From assembly GCF_000721175.1 (NCBI RefSeq), contig NZ_JOEZ01000015.1:106937-170936 (forward strand): 64,000 bases of DNA, written 5' to 3'. The first letter of the stretch is position 1. Every line of letters starts with the position of its first letter. Position numbers and translations under genes: made by a program. A model generated the notes under the pieces. That model had not been told where the DNA came from. It did not search any database and worked only from the letters and a program-made list of their open reading frames with translations. This document shows positions 1 to 8,366 of this stretch, one piece after another. The DNA is from Streptomyces anulatus. Lineage in GTDB: Bacteria > Actinomycetota > Actinomycetes > Streptomycetales > Streptomycetaceae.

Positions 1-211
1 CCGCCCTTACCGGCCGGGGCGTGCTCGGGGTATCCAGGAAACAGGCTGCCGGCCGGAGATCCTGAAACGGGCCGATCCGAGGAGGGCGCATCATGGGCGC
101 GGCCGCCGGTGACACGGTCCTGGTCGGCGGGCGGATCGGCGTCCGTGGCGTCGCCGTCATGAGCGTGCGTGAAGAGCTGGAGTTCGCGTCGAGCTCCGGA
201 GCGACACCGCG

Positions 212-1027
212 TCACCGGCCCGGCTCGCCGCCTGCCGGAGCCTCCACGTCCTGCGCGACCCGACGCGGGGCGGCCCGGCCGCCTCCCGCCTCGAAGGCCT
301 CCCACCGATGCGCGTACCCCTCGCGCAGCGGCCCGCCGACCGCCTCCAGCAACTTGGTGGCCGCAGCGGCCAACGGCACCGGATCGGCCCGCTCCGCCAC
401 GGCCAGGTGGCCGTCCAGCAGGGCCTTGCCCCGTACCGGATCCGCGGCCAGCAGCCGACGGGGCAGCCACTTGCCGATCCCCGTCCAGGCACCGCGATGG
501 GCGGTGACGAGTGCGGCGGCCTCCCGCAGCACATGGTCGGAGAGGACGAGCTGCTCATGACGGCTCGTCGGTGAGGTGTCGACGAGGTCGTCCAGGTAGC
601 AGGTGAGCACGTAGCGGCCGTGGCGCCACTGGTCCGCCGTCAGCGGCGGTGGCCCCAGGGCGACGATCTCCTCGGCCAGCCGGCACGTGTCGGCCACATG
701 CCCCGACGGGTCGGCAAGCGTCACGCCCTGGGCGTAGACGAAGACGACGGTCGCCCGCCGCCGGGCCCTGTCCCACGCGAAGAAGCCGGGCACGTCGCCC
801 ACGGCGTTGAGGAAGAGCTCCACCTGGCGGCCCTCGTGGCGCACCACGCGGCGGCCGCTTCCGGCGGAGTCCGGCAGGAGCACACCGATGTCGAGGTCGC
901 TGTTCGCCGTGGCCCGGCCCTGCGCGGCCGACCCGCCGAGAACGGCCCCGAGCGCCTCGGGGTACAGCTCACGCACCAGGCGGCCGGCCTGGGCCGACGC
1001 GGCTTCGGGATCACCGGGTTCACTCAT
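212..1027 (-). CDS. Nucleotidyltransferase domain protein
   Basis: Predicted cytoplasmic protein of 271 residues with a minimal nucleotidyltransferase fold. The core motif GGSAAQGRATANSDLDIGV lies at residues 31-49: the Gly-Ser pair is at 32-33 and the metal-binding pair is Asp44 and Asp46. A third acidic ligand is plausible in RQVELFL near residue 68. The family transfers NMP groups to drugs, proteins or RNA; nothing here shows the substrate. I chose the ATG at 1027 because an upstream in-frame start would add a short unconserved leader. The C-terminal half is helical and Leu/Ala rich, as in kanamycin-nucleotidyltransferase-like proteins. It stands alone, with the S66 peptidase upstream on the same strand across a 78-bp gap. 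Confidence 0.75.
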   Translation of the reverse strand: MSEPGDPEAASAQAGRLVRELYPEALGAVLGGSAAQGRATANSDLDIGVLLPDSAGSGRRVVRHEGRQVELFLNAVGDVPGFFAWDRARRRATVVFVYAQGVTLADPSGHVADTCRLAEEIVALGPPPLTADQWRHGRYVLTCYLDDLVDTSPTSRHEQLVLSDHVLREAAALVTAHRGAWTGIGKWLPRRLLAADPVRGKALLDGHLAVAERADPVPLAAAATKLLEAVGGPLREGYAHRWEAFEAGGGRAAPRRVAQDVEAPAGGEPGR

Positions 1028-1105
1028 GGGCATGCATGGTGCCAGGCCGCAGGGGTGTACGCCACGGCCCGGCACGGTGTCCTGGTACGACGCTCGGCCC
1101 GGCGG

Positions 1106-2134
1106 TCAGTCCAGCGTCTGGGTCAGCTCACTGCGCGTCGACGTGTGCACGACCCGGGCGTGCGCCCCGTTGACCAGAGGGAGGTACGGCGGCACATGGC
1201 CGCACTCGACATCGGCGACGATCGGCACGTCCAGCGACGAGAGCGCGTCCGTCACGGCCTGATGCTGGGTGAGCGAGCTCGTGTCGGGGGCCGAGGTCCG
1301 GCCGACGAGTACGGCGTTGGCCGCGTCGAAGAATCCGGCCAGCCGCATCCCGTGCAGATGGCGGCAGATGGCGAACGCGTCGTCGCCGCCGGCCTCCACG
1401 TACACGAGAAGCCCCTCCGGGGCATGCGCCCTGGCGAAGGCGGAGGCGTCGAGGTACGGCGTGCCCGCGAGGTTGCTCAGCATCTCGATGCAGCCCCCGA
1501 CGAGCCGACCCTCGACGTCCACGTCGCCGCTGCCGTCCAGCCGGGTCCACCGGCCCGGGGTGTCGAGCGTGAAGGTGCGGACGTCCGGGTGCTCCGCGTA
1601 GTCGTCCCACCCCGTGGCCCGGTGCCGTTCCGGCGGAATCTGGGTGAAGCGGTGGCCCGGCGGCGCGGCGACGACGTCGAGCCAGGACACCAGCCCCTCC
1701 GGCACCCGGTAGGGGGTGTCCAGGAGGTTGTTCCCGTGCACGGTCGCCGTTCCCGTGAGGAGGGTCAGCGGGGTCATGACGGTCGACATGTCCGAGTAGC
1801 CCACCACCCAGGTCGGTTCGGCCGCACGCAGCCGGTCCCAGTCGAGCAGGGGCAGCAGGTCGATGGCGGTCTCCCCGCCCCACGGCGGCACCACGGCCCT
1901 GATGCCGGGGTCCGTCAGCATCGCCGTCAACTCGGCCGCCCGGTCGGCCGCGGGTGCGCTGACATGCCCGGAGCCGTCCATGCACCGGCCGGTCACGACC
2001 TCGTAGCCTCGCGCCTCCACATCGCGCACCGCCACGGCGAGCCGCTCGCGCAGCTCCTCGGGTACGCCGCTGGACGGGGAGGTGATCCCGACACGGTCAC
2101 CGGGCAGCAAGGGGCGAGGATATCGAACGGTCAT
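1106..2134 (-). CDS. S66 family LD-carboxypeptidase / MccF-like peptidase
   Basis: A 342-residue serine peptidase of family S66, which cleaves L,D- or aminoacyl-peptide bonds in cell-wall recycling (LdcA) or detoxifies microcin-C-like nucleotide peptides (MccF). The nucleophile Ser114 sits in VVGYSD. The acid-base partners fit Glu in VYVEAGG (about 245) and His in VECGHVPP (about 311), giving the family Ser-Glu-His triad. The N-terminal LLPGDRVGITSPSSG is also typical. Length and motif spacing look full. No signal peptide is seen, so it should act in the cytoplasm. Sequence alone does not separate LdcA from MccF; the longer middle insertion leans to MccF-like. Confidence 0.85.
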   Translation of the reverse strand: MTVRYPRPLLPGDRVGITSPSSGVPEELRERLAVAVRDVEARGYEVVTGRCMDGSGHVSAPAADRAAELTAMLTDPGIRAVVPPWGGETAIDLLPLLDWDRLRAAEPTWVVGYSDMSTVMTPLTLLTGTATVHGNNLLDTPYRVPEGLVSWLDVVAAPPGHRFTQIPPERHRATGWDDYAEHPDVRTFTLDTPGRWTRLDGSGDVDVEGRLVGGCIEMLSNLAGTPYLDASAFARAHAPEGLLVYVEAGGDDAFAICRHLHGMRLAGFFDAANAVLVGRTSAPDTSSLTQHQAVTDALSSLDVPIVADVECGHVPPYLPLVNGAHARVVHTSTRSELTQTLD

Positions 2135-2196
2135 CCGCCGGATTCTGGCACAGCGGCCGGACGCGTGGCCGAGGCCTTCTCGAACCGCTGTCCGTG

Positions 2197-2215
2197 CAAG
2201 GTTAGGCTGGCCTAA
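2197..2215 (+). promoter_or_regulatory. Iron box (DmdR/IdeR-type operator)
   Basis: The 19-mer CAAGGTTAGGCTGGCCTAA matches the actinobacterial iron-box consensus TTAGGTTAGGCTAACCTAA at 15 of 19 positions, including the palindromic core. It lies about 70-90 bp upstream of the siderophore-interacting protein gene. This is where a DmdR1/IdeR repressor would block transcription in iron-replete cells. Confidence 0.75.
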
Positions 2216-2286
2216 GCCAAAATCGGTTCTCTCGTCCCGGCGGGCGAGGCGCCCAGGCCGACCACGCGTACGAAGGGGCAGTGTCC

Positions 2287-3183
2287 ATGACGATCCACCG
2301 AGCCGTCGTCGCCCGAGTGCGGCCGCTCACCGCGACCATGACCCGCGTCACCCTCCACGGGGAAGGCCTGGCGGCCTTCAGGACCACCGGGGTCGGTGAC
2401 GAGTACGTCCGGCTCTTCCTTCCGCACGGCCCGGACCGCACCGACGTCTCCCTGCCCCGGACGACCGAGCAGGGCGGGTGGGAGACCCCCGAGGGGCAGC
2501 CCGTCGCGCCGATGCGCACGTACACGATCCGCGCGGTGCGCCCGGAGGCCGGCGAGGTCGACATCGACTTCGTGCTCCACGAGGGCGGAGTGGCGTCCGG
2601 CTGGGCCGCCGAGGCGCGGCCCGGGGATGCCGTGGGCGTCAACGACCCGACCGGGCTCTACAGCCCCCCGGCCGATCTCACCTGGCAGGTGCTGGTCGCC
2701 GACCAGACCGGTCTGCCCGCCGCCGCCCGCCTGCTGGAGAGCACCCCGGACCAGGTCAGGACCCGGGTGGTCCTGGAGGCGCCCGACCCCTCCGCCGTGC
2801 TGCCCCTGCGGGAGCTGCCCGACTCCAAAATGACCTGGACCTACGGCGGAAACGGTCACGGTCCGAGCCGGCTGGCCGACCTGGTGGCCGCCGCGGTCCC
2901 GCCCGGCACGGATCTCGAGGGCGGTTACGTGTGGGTCGCGGGGGAGACCAACGCCCTGCGTTCGGTGCGCCGTTACCTCCGGCGCGAGCTGGGGCTCCCG
3001 GCGGAGCGCTTCAAGGTCGTCGGCTACTGGATACCGAACTCCGACACCTGGTCCGAGCGGTACGAGGCGCTGCCCGACTCCGTGCGCTCCGAGCTGGAGG
3101 CACTCTGGGACAACCCGGCGGCCGGCGACTCCGAGGACCTCACCATCCGCTACGAGGCCCGGCTGAGCGATCTCGGGCTCTGA
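2287..3183 (+). CDS. Siderophore-interacting protein (FAD-dependent ferric-siderophore reductase)
   Basis: A cytoplasmic flavoprotein of the SIP/ViuB family that reduces ferric siderophores so iron can be released. The N-terminal FAD-binding barrel carries VTLHGEGL and the MRTYTIRAVRP motif (FAD-binding RxYT). The middle gives DFVLHEGGVASGWA, the family signature H-x5-GPASxWA in degenerate form. The C-terminal SIP domain has YVWVAGETNALRSVRRYLR. ATG at 2287 is preferred over GTG at 2281 because GAAGGGG then lies about 8 nt upstream. The iron box in front predicts derepression on iron starvation. No siderophore synthesis or uptake genes are adjacent, so it probably serves siderophores handled elsewhere. 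Confidence 0.9.
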   Translation: MTIHRAVVARVRPLTATMTRVTLHGEGLAAFRTTGVGDEYVRLFLPHGPDRTDVSLPRTTEQGGWETPEGQPVAPMRTYTIRAVRPEAGEVDIDFVLHEGGVASGWAAEARPGDAVGVNDPTGLYSPPADLTWQVLVADQTGLPAAARLLESTPDQVRTRVVLEAPDPSAVLPLRELPDSKMTWTYGGNGHGPSRLADLVAAAVPPGTDLEGGYVWVAGETNALRSVRRYLRRELGLPAERFKVVGYWIPNSDTWSERYEALPDSVRSELEALWDNPAAGDSEDLTIRYEARLSDLGL

Positions 3184-3187
3184 CCTG

Positions 3188-3212
3188 GGCCCGGCTCCCG
3201 GGGCTCCGGGCC
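3188..3212 (+). terminator. Stem-loop after the SIP gene
   Basis: GGCCCGG and CCGGGCC form a perfect 7-bp stem around an 11-nt loop, five bases after the SIP stop codon. There is no T-run, as is common for Streptomyces hairpin terminators. Confidence 0.5.
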
Positions 3213-3296
3213 GGGAGGGGATCGCGCGACGGTCCCTCCCGACCCGCACACCTCACCTGCCCCACCGGCCTCCTGGGGCGACGCGATTGGCCGCCG

Positions 3297-3377
3297 GAGC
3301 CATCGACCGGCTCCGGCAAGAGAACCCTCGCCAAGCTCATCACCGGCATCTGCACCCCCGACGGCGGCACTGTCCGC
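3297..3377 (+). pseudogene. Remnant of an ABC-transporter ATPase (Walker A segment only)
   Basis: One reading frame encodes PSTGSGKRTLAKLITG followed by ICTPDGGTVR. This matches the P-loop and following strand of ABC ATPases (GxxGSGKxTLxKLxxGxxxPdxGxv). No start, signature motif or Walker B follows, and the frame runs into unrelated sequence. It lies between the SIP and nitrobindin genes. I read it as a decayed fragment of a transporter gene, possibly the ATPase of a lost uptake system. Confidence 0.5.
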
Positions 3378-3501
3378 TGCTCGCCCGCAACTGAGCCCCG
3401 GTCAGGAGCGGCCCCACAACTTCCCGTTGCGGACCGCCGATCGCCGGGACACCACCTAGGCTGCGACTCCGAGCCGGCCCGACCCAGGAGCGCACACACC
3501 C

Positions 3502-4098
3502 ATGCACGACCCCCTTCGCGAACTCCCCTTCCCCGACGCCCTCCGCCCCGACGCGTCCCCCGCGCCGCATCCCCTGCTCGCCCCGGTGGCCGGGTACCTC
3601 GGCACCTGGCGGGGCACCGGCCGCGGCGGGTACCCGACGCTGGAGGCGGACTTCACGTACGCGCAGGAAGTCACCTTCAGCCACGACGGACGGCCCTTCC
3701 TCGCGTACGAGGCACGGGCCTGGCTGCTCGACGCCGACGGGCGCCCCCTGCGGCCCTCCGCCCGGGAGAGCGGGTGGTGGCGCCTGCAGCCGGACGGGCG
3801 GGTGGAGGCACTGATCACCCAGCCCACCGGCATCGCGGAGATCTCGGTCGGCCACGCCCGCGACGGCGCCGTCGACCTCGACACCGAGCGGGTGTCCCTC
3901 GCCCCCACGGCGAAGGAGGTCGACGCCACCCGGCGCCGCTACACCCTGACGGATCCGGACACGCTCACCTTCGTCCACGATCTCGCCGCGATCGGACGGC
4001 CGCTCCAGCACCACCTCTCGGCGCGGCTCCGCCGAGAGGCCCCTGGCCAGGGGATTCAGGGTCGGCCGTTGCCGGAGCGTGACCAGAACGGTGCATAG
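3502..4098 (+). CDS. Nitrobindin-like heme-binding protein (FABP family)
   Basis: A 198-residue beta-barrel protein of the nitrobindin family, ferric-heme proteins that isomerise peroxynitrite or bind NO. Family marks are [16 protein letters not shown] (GxWxGxG), FTYAQEVTF, and the C-terminal [11 protein letters not shown] whose His is the expected proximal heme ligand. Homologues usually end just after that segment. Here the frame continues for about 20 more residues through a perfect hairpin at 4014-4039, suggesting loss of the original stop. The heme pocket itself is complete, so the protein is probably functional. Confidence 0.85.
   Translation: MHDPLRELPFPDALRPDASPAPHPLLAPVAGYLGTWRGTGRGGYPTLEADFTYAQEVTFSHDGRPFLAYEARAWLLDADGRPLRPSARESGWWRLQPDGRVEALITQPTGIAEISVGHARDGAVDLDTERVSLAPTAKEVDATRRRYTLTDPDTLTFVHDLAAIGRPLQHHLSARLRREAPGQGIQGRPLPERDQNGA
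4014..4039 (+). terminator. Perfect hairpin inside the 3' end of the nitrobindin gene
   Basis: CCTCTCGGCG pairs fully with CGCCGAGAGG around a 6-nt loop (10-bp stem). A shorter CCCCT/AGGGG hairpin follows. Its position at the usual end of nitrobindin suggests an old terminator now read as coding. Confidence 0.5.
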
Positions 4099-4153
4099 AG
4101 GCCGTAGCGGGGGGCAGGTGGACGAAAAGCCAGCGAACAGGAGCGCCTCCCCG

Positions 4154-4582
4154 ATGTCCCTTCCCTCGTACCCGGATTCCTCGTACCCGGGTCAGCCCAC
4201 CGTCGGTCACGACCCCTACGCCGCCCAGGGGCCCGCACAGAAGAACGGATTCGCGGTCGCCGCGCTCGTTCTCGGCCTCATCGCCTGCCTGTTCTTCTGG
4301 ACCGTGGTGGGCGGGCTGCTCCTCGGCCTGCTCGCCGTCGTCTTCGGCATCATCGCCGCGCTCCGCACCCGCCAGGGCCGCGCGCCGCGCCGGGTGATGG
4401 CGATAGTCGGCGCCGCGTTCGGCGCGCTCGGGCTCATCGGATCCGTGATCGTCCTCGTGCTGGTCGTCTCCGTCCTCGACTCCGCGGAGTTCAAGAACTT
4501 CGAGGACTGCATGAACCGTGCCAGTGGCCAGGCGGCCGAGAGTCGGTGCACGGAGGACTTCATCGACGGGATCGGCAACTGA
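4154..4582 (+). CDS. DUF4190-type small membrane protein
   Basis: A 142-residue protein with a Pro/Tyr/Ser-rich cytoplasmic head (residues 1-32) and two long hydrophobic stretches: VAALVLGLIACLFFWTVVGG with its continuation, and VMAIVGAAFGALGLIGSVIV. This is the DUF4190 arrangement. A short acidic extracellular tail carries two Cys (CMNRASGQAAESRC) that could form a disulfide. AGGAG 10 nt upstream supports the ATG at 4154. Function is unknown for the family; many Streptomyces paralogues exist. It follows nitrobindin closely but need not be co-functional. Confidence 0.8.
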   Translation: MSLPSYPDSSYPGQPTVGHDPYAAQGPAQKNGFAVAALVLGLIACLFFWTVVGGLLLGLLAVVFGIIAALRTRQGRAPRRVMAIVGAAFGALGLIGSVIVLVLVVSVLDSAEFKNFEDCMNRASGQAAESRCTEDFIDGIGN

Positions 4583-4632
4583 CCGATCCCGGGGGACCTG
4601 CCCCTCAAGGTCCGAAGGCGTACGCTCGGCTC

Positions 4633-5019
4633 ATGGTGCACGTACTGGGCAGCAGGATTCTGCTGCACCCCACCGATCCCGAGCGTTCCCGCGCCTTCTA
4701 CGGCGAGGCCCTGGGCCTCGCCGTCTACCGGGAGTTCGGTACGGGCCCCGAGCGCGGCACGGTCTACTTCCTCGGCGGCGGGTTCCTGGAAGTCTCCGGA
4801 CGGGGCGAGGAGCCGGCCTCCTCGGCCGTGCGGATCTGGCTCCAGGTCGACGACGCCGAGGCCGCCCACGACGAACTGCGGGCGAAGGGCGTGACCGTGC
4901 TGCGACCGCCGAAGCGTGAACCCTGGGGACTGGTCGAGATGTGGATCGAGGACCCCGACGGCGTGCGGATCGCCGTCGTCGAGGTGCCCGAGGACCATCC
5001 GTTGCGCTACCGGCCCTGA
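4633..5019 (+). CDS. VOC (glyoxalase/bleomycin-resistance) family protein
   Basis: A 128-residue single vicinal-oxygen-chelate protein. It begins LGSRILLHPTDPERSRAFYGEALGL, the typical first beta-alpha-beta unit, and ends MWIEDPDGVRIAVVEVPEDHP, the second unit with the metal-ligand Glu region (EDPDG). Such proteins are lyases, dioxygenases or antibiotic-binding resistance proteins; the substrate cannot be told from this sequence. Start at the ATG at 4633. Confidence 0.85.
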   Translation: MVHVLGSRILLHPTDPERSRAFYGEALGLAVYREFGTGPERGTVYFLGGGFLEVSGRGEEPASSAVRIWLQVDDAEAAHDELRAKGVTVLRPPKREPWGLVEMWIEDPDGVRIAVVEVPEDHPLRYRP

Positions 5020-5356
5020 GCGACGGACCCGTCCGTCAACGGCCGTAACCCCCGGGCCACGAACGTGTCGAGTCCCCCCCCCGCGGCCGTCCCGCGGGCC
5101 GCGGCACGGTGCCGGTGCCCCGCCCGACGCCCCGCGCCTCGAACCGATCCGGGCCGCCGTCGAGGACGGCCGGCGCGCCGGAACCTGACCGGAGATCTCC
5201 GCACACCTGTCCACCTCCGCTCGGTGCGCACCGCTGGTTGCGTGCACACCGGGTGTTTGCCACGGTGTCCCTGGGCAGACGTCCCGGTGATCTCCGGGCC
5301 GCACCGCCCGGTGACCGTCCGCAACGGAAGCACACGGCAGAGAGAAGGAGGGGTCC

Positions 5357-5434
5357 ATGTCCTCGAAGCGACGTCGCAAGAAGAAGGCCCGCCGTAAGAA
5401 CGGCGCGAACCACGGCAAGCGTCCGCAGAGCTGA
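5357..5434 (+). CDS. bL37-like 50S ribosomal protein (25 residues)
   Basis: A 25-codon open frame beginning MSSKRRRKKKARRK and ending ANHGKRPQS, preceded by AAGGAGG about 9 nt upstream and followed by a perfect hairpin terminator. The very basic composition and the ANHGKRP ending match, from memory, the tiny actinobacterial ribosomal protein bL37 found in mycobacterial 50S subunits. It is short enough to be missed by gene callers. If correct, it is incorporated into the large subunit. I see no other ribosomal genes beside it. Confidence 0.75.
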   Translation: MSSKRRRKKKARRKNGANHGKRPQS

Positions 5435-5444
5435 GCCGACGCCG

Positions 5445-5478
5445 CGGCCCCACCGGGCGGAGGAGCCTGGTGGGGCCG
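5445..5478 (+). terminator. Perfect 10-bp hairpin terminator after bL37-like gene
   Basis: CGGCCCCACC pairs with GGTGGGGCCG across a 14-nt loop, 10 nt after the bL37-like stop. It also separates that gene from the convergent sugar operon. Confidence 0.75.
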
Positions 5479-5551
5479 GGCGGTTTCCGTGGGCCGGGGG
5501 AGGGCCGTAAGGAACTCGGGTCCCGATGGTGATGCCCGATGGGCGCCGGGT

Positions 5552-6496
5552 TCACACCCCAAGCGGGGCCGTGGGTTCCGTTCCCGCCCGGGCGCAGACC
5601 GACGCGGCCGTCCCGGCCGCGTACTCCAGCATGGCCTTGGTCCGCCCGGCGGACAGCGCCGGATCCCAGCCGGCCTCCACCCCGAGCCAGGTCAGCATCC
5701 CCGCCATGAACGCGTCGCCCGCGCCGATGGTGTTCACCACCCGCACCGGCAGGGCGGGGACGGAGACCGCCGGGGCGTCAGGGACGTAGGCGGTGGCGCC
5801 ATGCGCCCCTCGGGTCATCACCACCAGCCGTCCCTGTCCGGCGAGCCTGCGGCAGCTCGCCTCCGGGGCCGCGCCGGGCCACAGCCGCACCAGATCCTCG
5901 TCGCTCGCCTTCACGACGTGCGCGAGAGAGCACAGCTCGCGCAACCGGTCCAGGCTCCGTACGGGATCGAGCGCCCGGTCCTCGCGCACGTTGGGATCCA
6001 CCGCGAGCAGCCCGCGGCGAGCGGCCGCCCGCGCGGTGGCGGCCACGATGCCGACCGCCGGCTCCACCACCGCGGCGAGCCCGCCCACGTACACCGCGCC
6101 GAAGCGCGCCGCCTCCGCCGTGCGGTCCGGCAGCCGGAAGGTCGCCGTGTCCCCGAGGTGGAAGTGGTACGTGTTCCCGTGATCGCCCGGGTCGGCCACC
6201 GCGAGCGCCGTGGGCAGCGCCGACCGGGCACTCAGCGAGAGGTCGACGCCCGCACCGGTCAGCCACTCCTCGATGCGGCCTGCGAAGGCGTCGTCGCCGA
6301 GCCCGCCCACGAAGGACGGCCGCCCGCCGAGCCGGGCCAGACCCACCGCGACGTTCGCGGGCGCGCCGCCCGGCTGGGCCGACAGGGCCCCGGCGTCACC
6401 GCCGGCCGGCACCAGATCCACCAGCGCCTCGCCCAGCACCAGAACGGCGCCGGGGTCCGGAGCGGCGCCCGGGGCCACGGCCACGGACTCGCTCAC
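5552..6496 (-). CDS. PfkB-family carbohydrate kinase (fructokinase-like)
   Basis: A 314-residue ribokinase-fold sugar kinase. Marks are the N-terminal VLVLGEALVDLV, the substrate loop PGGAPANVAVGLARLGG (motif 1), and the C-terminal NTIGAGDAFMAGML, where GAGD contains the catalytic Asp and anion hole. The start GTG at 6496 overlaps the dehydrogenase stop (GTGA), so it is translationally coupled. As last gene of the uptake operon it should phosphorylate the ketose or sugar produced by the upstream dehydrogenase. Fructose or xylulose is likely; the exact sugar is inference. Confidence 0.88.
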   Translation of the reverse strand: MSESVAVAPGAAPDPGAVLVLGEALVDLVPAGGDAGALSAQPGGAPANVAVGLARLGGRPSFVGGLGDDAFAGRIEEWLTGAGVDLSLSARSALPTALAVADPGDHGNTYHFHLGDTATFRLPDRTAEAARFGAVYVGGLAAVVEPAVGIVAATARAAARRGLLAVDPNVREDRALDPVRSLDRLRELCSLAHVVKASDEDLVRLWPGAAPEASCRRLAGQGRLVVMTRGAHGATAYVPDAPAVSVPALPVRVVNTIGAGDAFMAGMLTWLGVEAGWDPALSAGRTKAMLEYAAGTAASVCARAGTEPTAPLGV

Positions 6497-7482
6497 GGCT
6501 CCACCACGATCTTGCGGCCGATCCCCGCCTGGAAGCGCTCGATCGCCCGCGGGTACTGCTCCAGCGGCAGCCGGTCACTGATGAACACCGACGCGTCCAG
6601 CACCCCGCTCGCGAAGAGCGCGGCGGCCCGCTCGTAACTGTGCAGCACCGCCATCGAACCGGTGATGGTGATCTCCTGGTTGTAGATCCGGTACGGCTCG
6701 ATCACGGCGGTCGTGGCGTAGTCGGAGACCCCGAACTGGAGGAACGTGCCGCCCTTGGCGACCCTACCCAGACCGTCCTGGATCGCCCCGGCGTTGCCCG
6801 TGGCGTCGATGACCACGTCCCAGCCGCCCGGACGGTCCAGCTCATCGGCGCGGGCCGCCGCGCCCGTGCAGCCGAGCGTCGTCGCGGTGGCCAGCCGCTG
6901 GGCGTTGACGTCCAGCACGTCCACCGACGCGGCGCCGGTGCGCTTGGCCAGCTCCAGCATCATCAGCCCCATGGTTCCGGACCCGTAGATCAGCACCTGG
7001 GCCCCGAGATTGCCGTTGAGCACGTCGTAGCCGCGCACCGCGCAGGACAGCGGCTCGATCAGTGCCGCGTCCCGCACGTCGATGTGCTCCGGCAGGCGTA
7101 CGCAGTTGGCGACGGGCGCCACCGCGAACTCGGCCGCGCCCCCGGGGACGGTGACGCCGATCGCCGCCCAGTTGTCACAGAGGTTGCCCCGGCCCGAACG
7201 GCAGTAGCGGCACTCGTGGCAGTGCAGCGAGGGGTCCACGGCCACCTTGTCGCCGATGGACAGTTCGGTGACGTCCGCACCGAGCCCGACGATCTCCCCG
7301 GCGAACTCATGGCCCGGGACGATCGGCAGGGTCGGGGCGAACTCGCCCTGGAGGATGTGGAGATCGGTGCCGCACAGGCCGCACGACGCCACCTTGACGA
7401 CCACGTCGCGAGGGCCGGGCGTGGGGTCCGGGACGGTGGTCACGGAGACCTTGCCGGGGGCTTCGACGATGGCTGCCCTCAT
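6493..7482 (-). CDS. Zinc-dependent alcohol (polyol) dehydrogenase, MDR family
   Basis: A 329-residue medium-chain dehydrogenase. Catalytic zinc ligands lie in CGLCGTD and PGHEFAGE. The structural zinc lobe is CHECRYCRSGRGNLC with four Cys. The Rossmann motif IYGSGTMGLMMLELAK follows. The family oxidises polyols such as sorbitol, xylitol or arabinitol with NAD. The start ATG at 7482 overlaps the permease stop (ATGA), and its own stop overlaps the kinase start. This places it as the catabolic step between uptake and phosphorylation. Confidence 0.9.
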   Translation of the reverse strand: MRAAIVEAPGKVSVTTVPDPTPGPRDVVVKVASCGLCGTDLHILQGEFAPTLPIVPGHEFAGEIVGLGADVTELSIGDKVAVDPSLHCHECRYCRSGRGNLCDNWAAIGVTVPGGAAEFAVAPVANCVRLPEHIDVRDAALIEPLSCAVRGYDVLNGNLGAQVLIYGSGTMGLMMLELAKRTGAASVDVLDVNAQRLATATTLGCTGAAARADELDRPGGWDVVIDATGNAGAIQDGLGRVAKGGTFLQFGVSDYATTAVIEPYRIYNQEITITGSMAVLHSYERAAALFASGVLDASVFISDRLPLEQYPRAIERFQAGIGRKIVVEP

Positions 7483-8366
7483 TTGACTGCTCCCAGGGAG
7501 AGGCCCTGGACGAGTTTGTCCTGGGCGGCGTAGCCGGCGACGAGCACCGGCAGGGACACGACCACCGACGCCGCGCACAGCTGGGCGAGGAAGAGGCCCT
7601 GACTGGTGACGAAGGTGGTCAGATGGACGGGTGCGGTCCCGGCGACCACGCCGGTCAGCACCCGGGCGAACAACAGCTCGTTCCAGCTGAAGATGAAGCA
7701 GATCAGGGCGGTAGCGGCGATACCGGGACCGGCGACCGGGGCGACGACCCGGCGCAGCACCGTCGGCAGCCGGGCCCCGTCGACCTGCGCCGCCTCGATG
7801 ATGGAGACGGGGACGTCCGCGAGGAAGGACTGCATCATCCACACCGCGATCGGCAGGTTCATCGAGGTGTAGAGCAGGACCAGCAGCCAGATGTTGTCCA
7901 GCAGCCCCGTGTTCTTCGCGAACAGGTACACCGGCAGCAGCCCGGCGACCACCGGCAGCATCTTCGTGGACAGGAAGAAGAACATCACGTCCGTCCACTT
8001 GCGCACCCGCCGGATGGACAGCGCGTACGCGGCCGGAAGCGCGAGCAGCAGCACCAGCACGGTCGAGAAGAACGAGGCCGCCAGCGAGTTGACCAGCGGC
8101 GGCCACGGCGTCGGGCCGCCTCCGCCGCCGAAGAACGTGCGGTAGCCGTCGAGGGTCAGCGCGGCGGCGAGCGAGGGCGGGTTGGTCGCCGCGTCGGCCT
8201 CCGCGTGGAAGGACGTCAGCACCATCCACAGGGCGGGCAGACAGAAACCGATCCCCACGACCCAGGCGACCACGCCCAGGGTGGCCGAGCGCCGACGGGC
8301 CCTACGCGTGGCGGCGTTGTGCGTGGGAGCGTTGACGGAAGCAGATGTCGCGGTCGAGGCGCTCAT
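7479..8366 (-). CDS. Carbohydrate ABC transporter permease (MalG type)
   Basis: A 295-residue inner-membrane permease with about six transmembrane helices (first at LGVVAWVVGIGFCLPALWMV). The cytoplasmic ATPase-contact loop reads IIEAAQVDGARLPTVLRRVVAP, matching the EAA-x3-G motif of CUT1 transporters. Its start overlaps the end of the preceding permease by 4 nt. It works with the partner permease and binding protein upstream. No ATPase gene is present in the operon. Confidence 0.9.
   Translation of the reverse strand: MSASTATSASVNAPTHNAATRRARRRSATLGVVAWVVGIGFCLPALWMVLTSFHAEADAATNPPSLAAALTLDGYRTFFGGGGGPTPWPPLVNSLAASFFSTVLVLLLALPAAYALSIRRVRKWTDVMFFFLSTKMLPVVAGLLPVYLFAKNTGLLDNIWLLVLLYTSMNLPIAVWMMQSFLADVPVSIIEAAQVDGARLPTVLRRVVAPVAGPGIAATALICFIFSWNELLFARVLTGVVAGTAPVHLTTFVTSQGLFLAQLCAASVVVSLPVLVAGYAAQDKLVQGLSLGAVK

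Noticed and set aside
93..560. Plus-strand frame with a good AGGAGG ribosome site (MGAAAGDTVLVGGRIGVRG)
   Set aside because: After about 30 residues it runs antisense to the nucleotidyltransferase gene and becomes low-complexity. At most the first codons are a remnant; no family seen.
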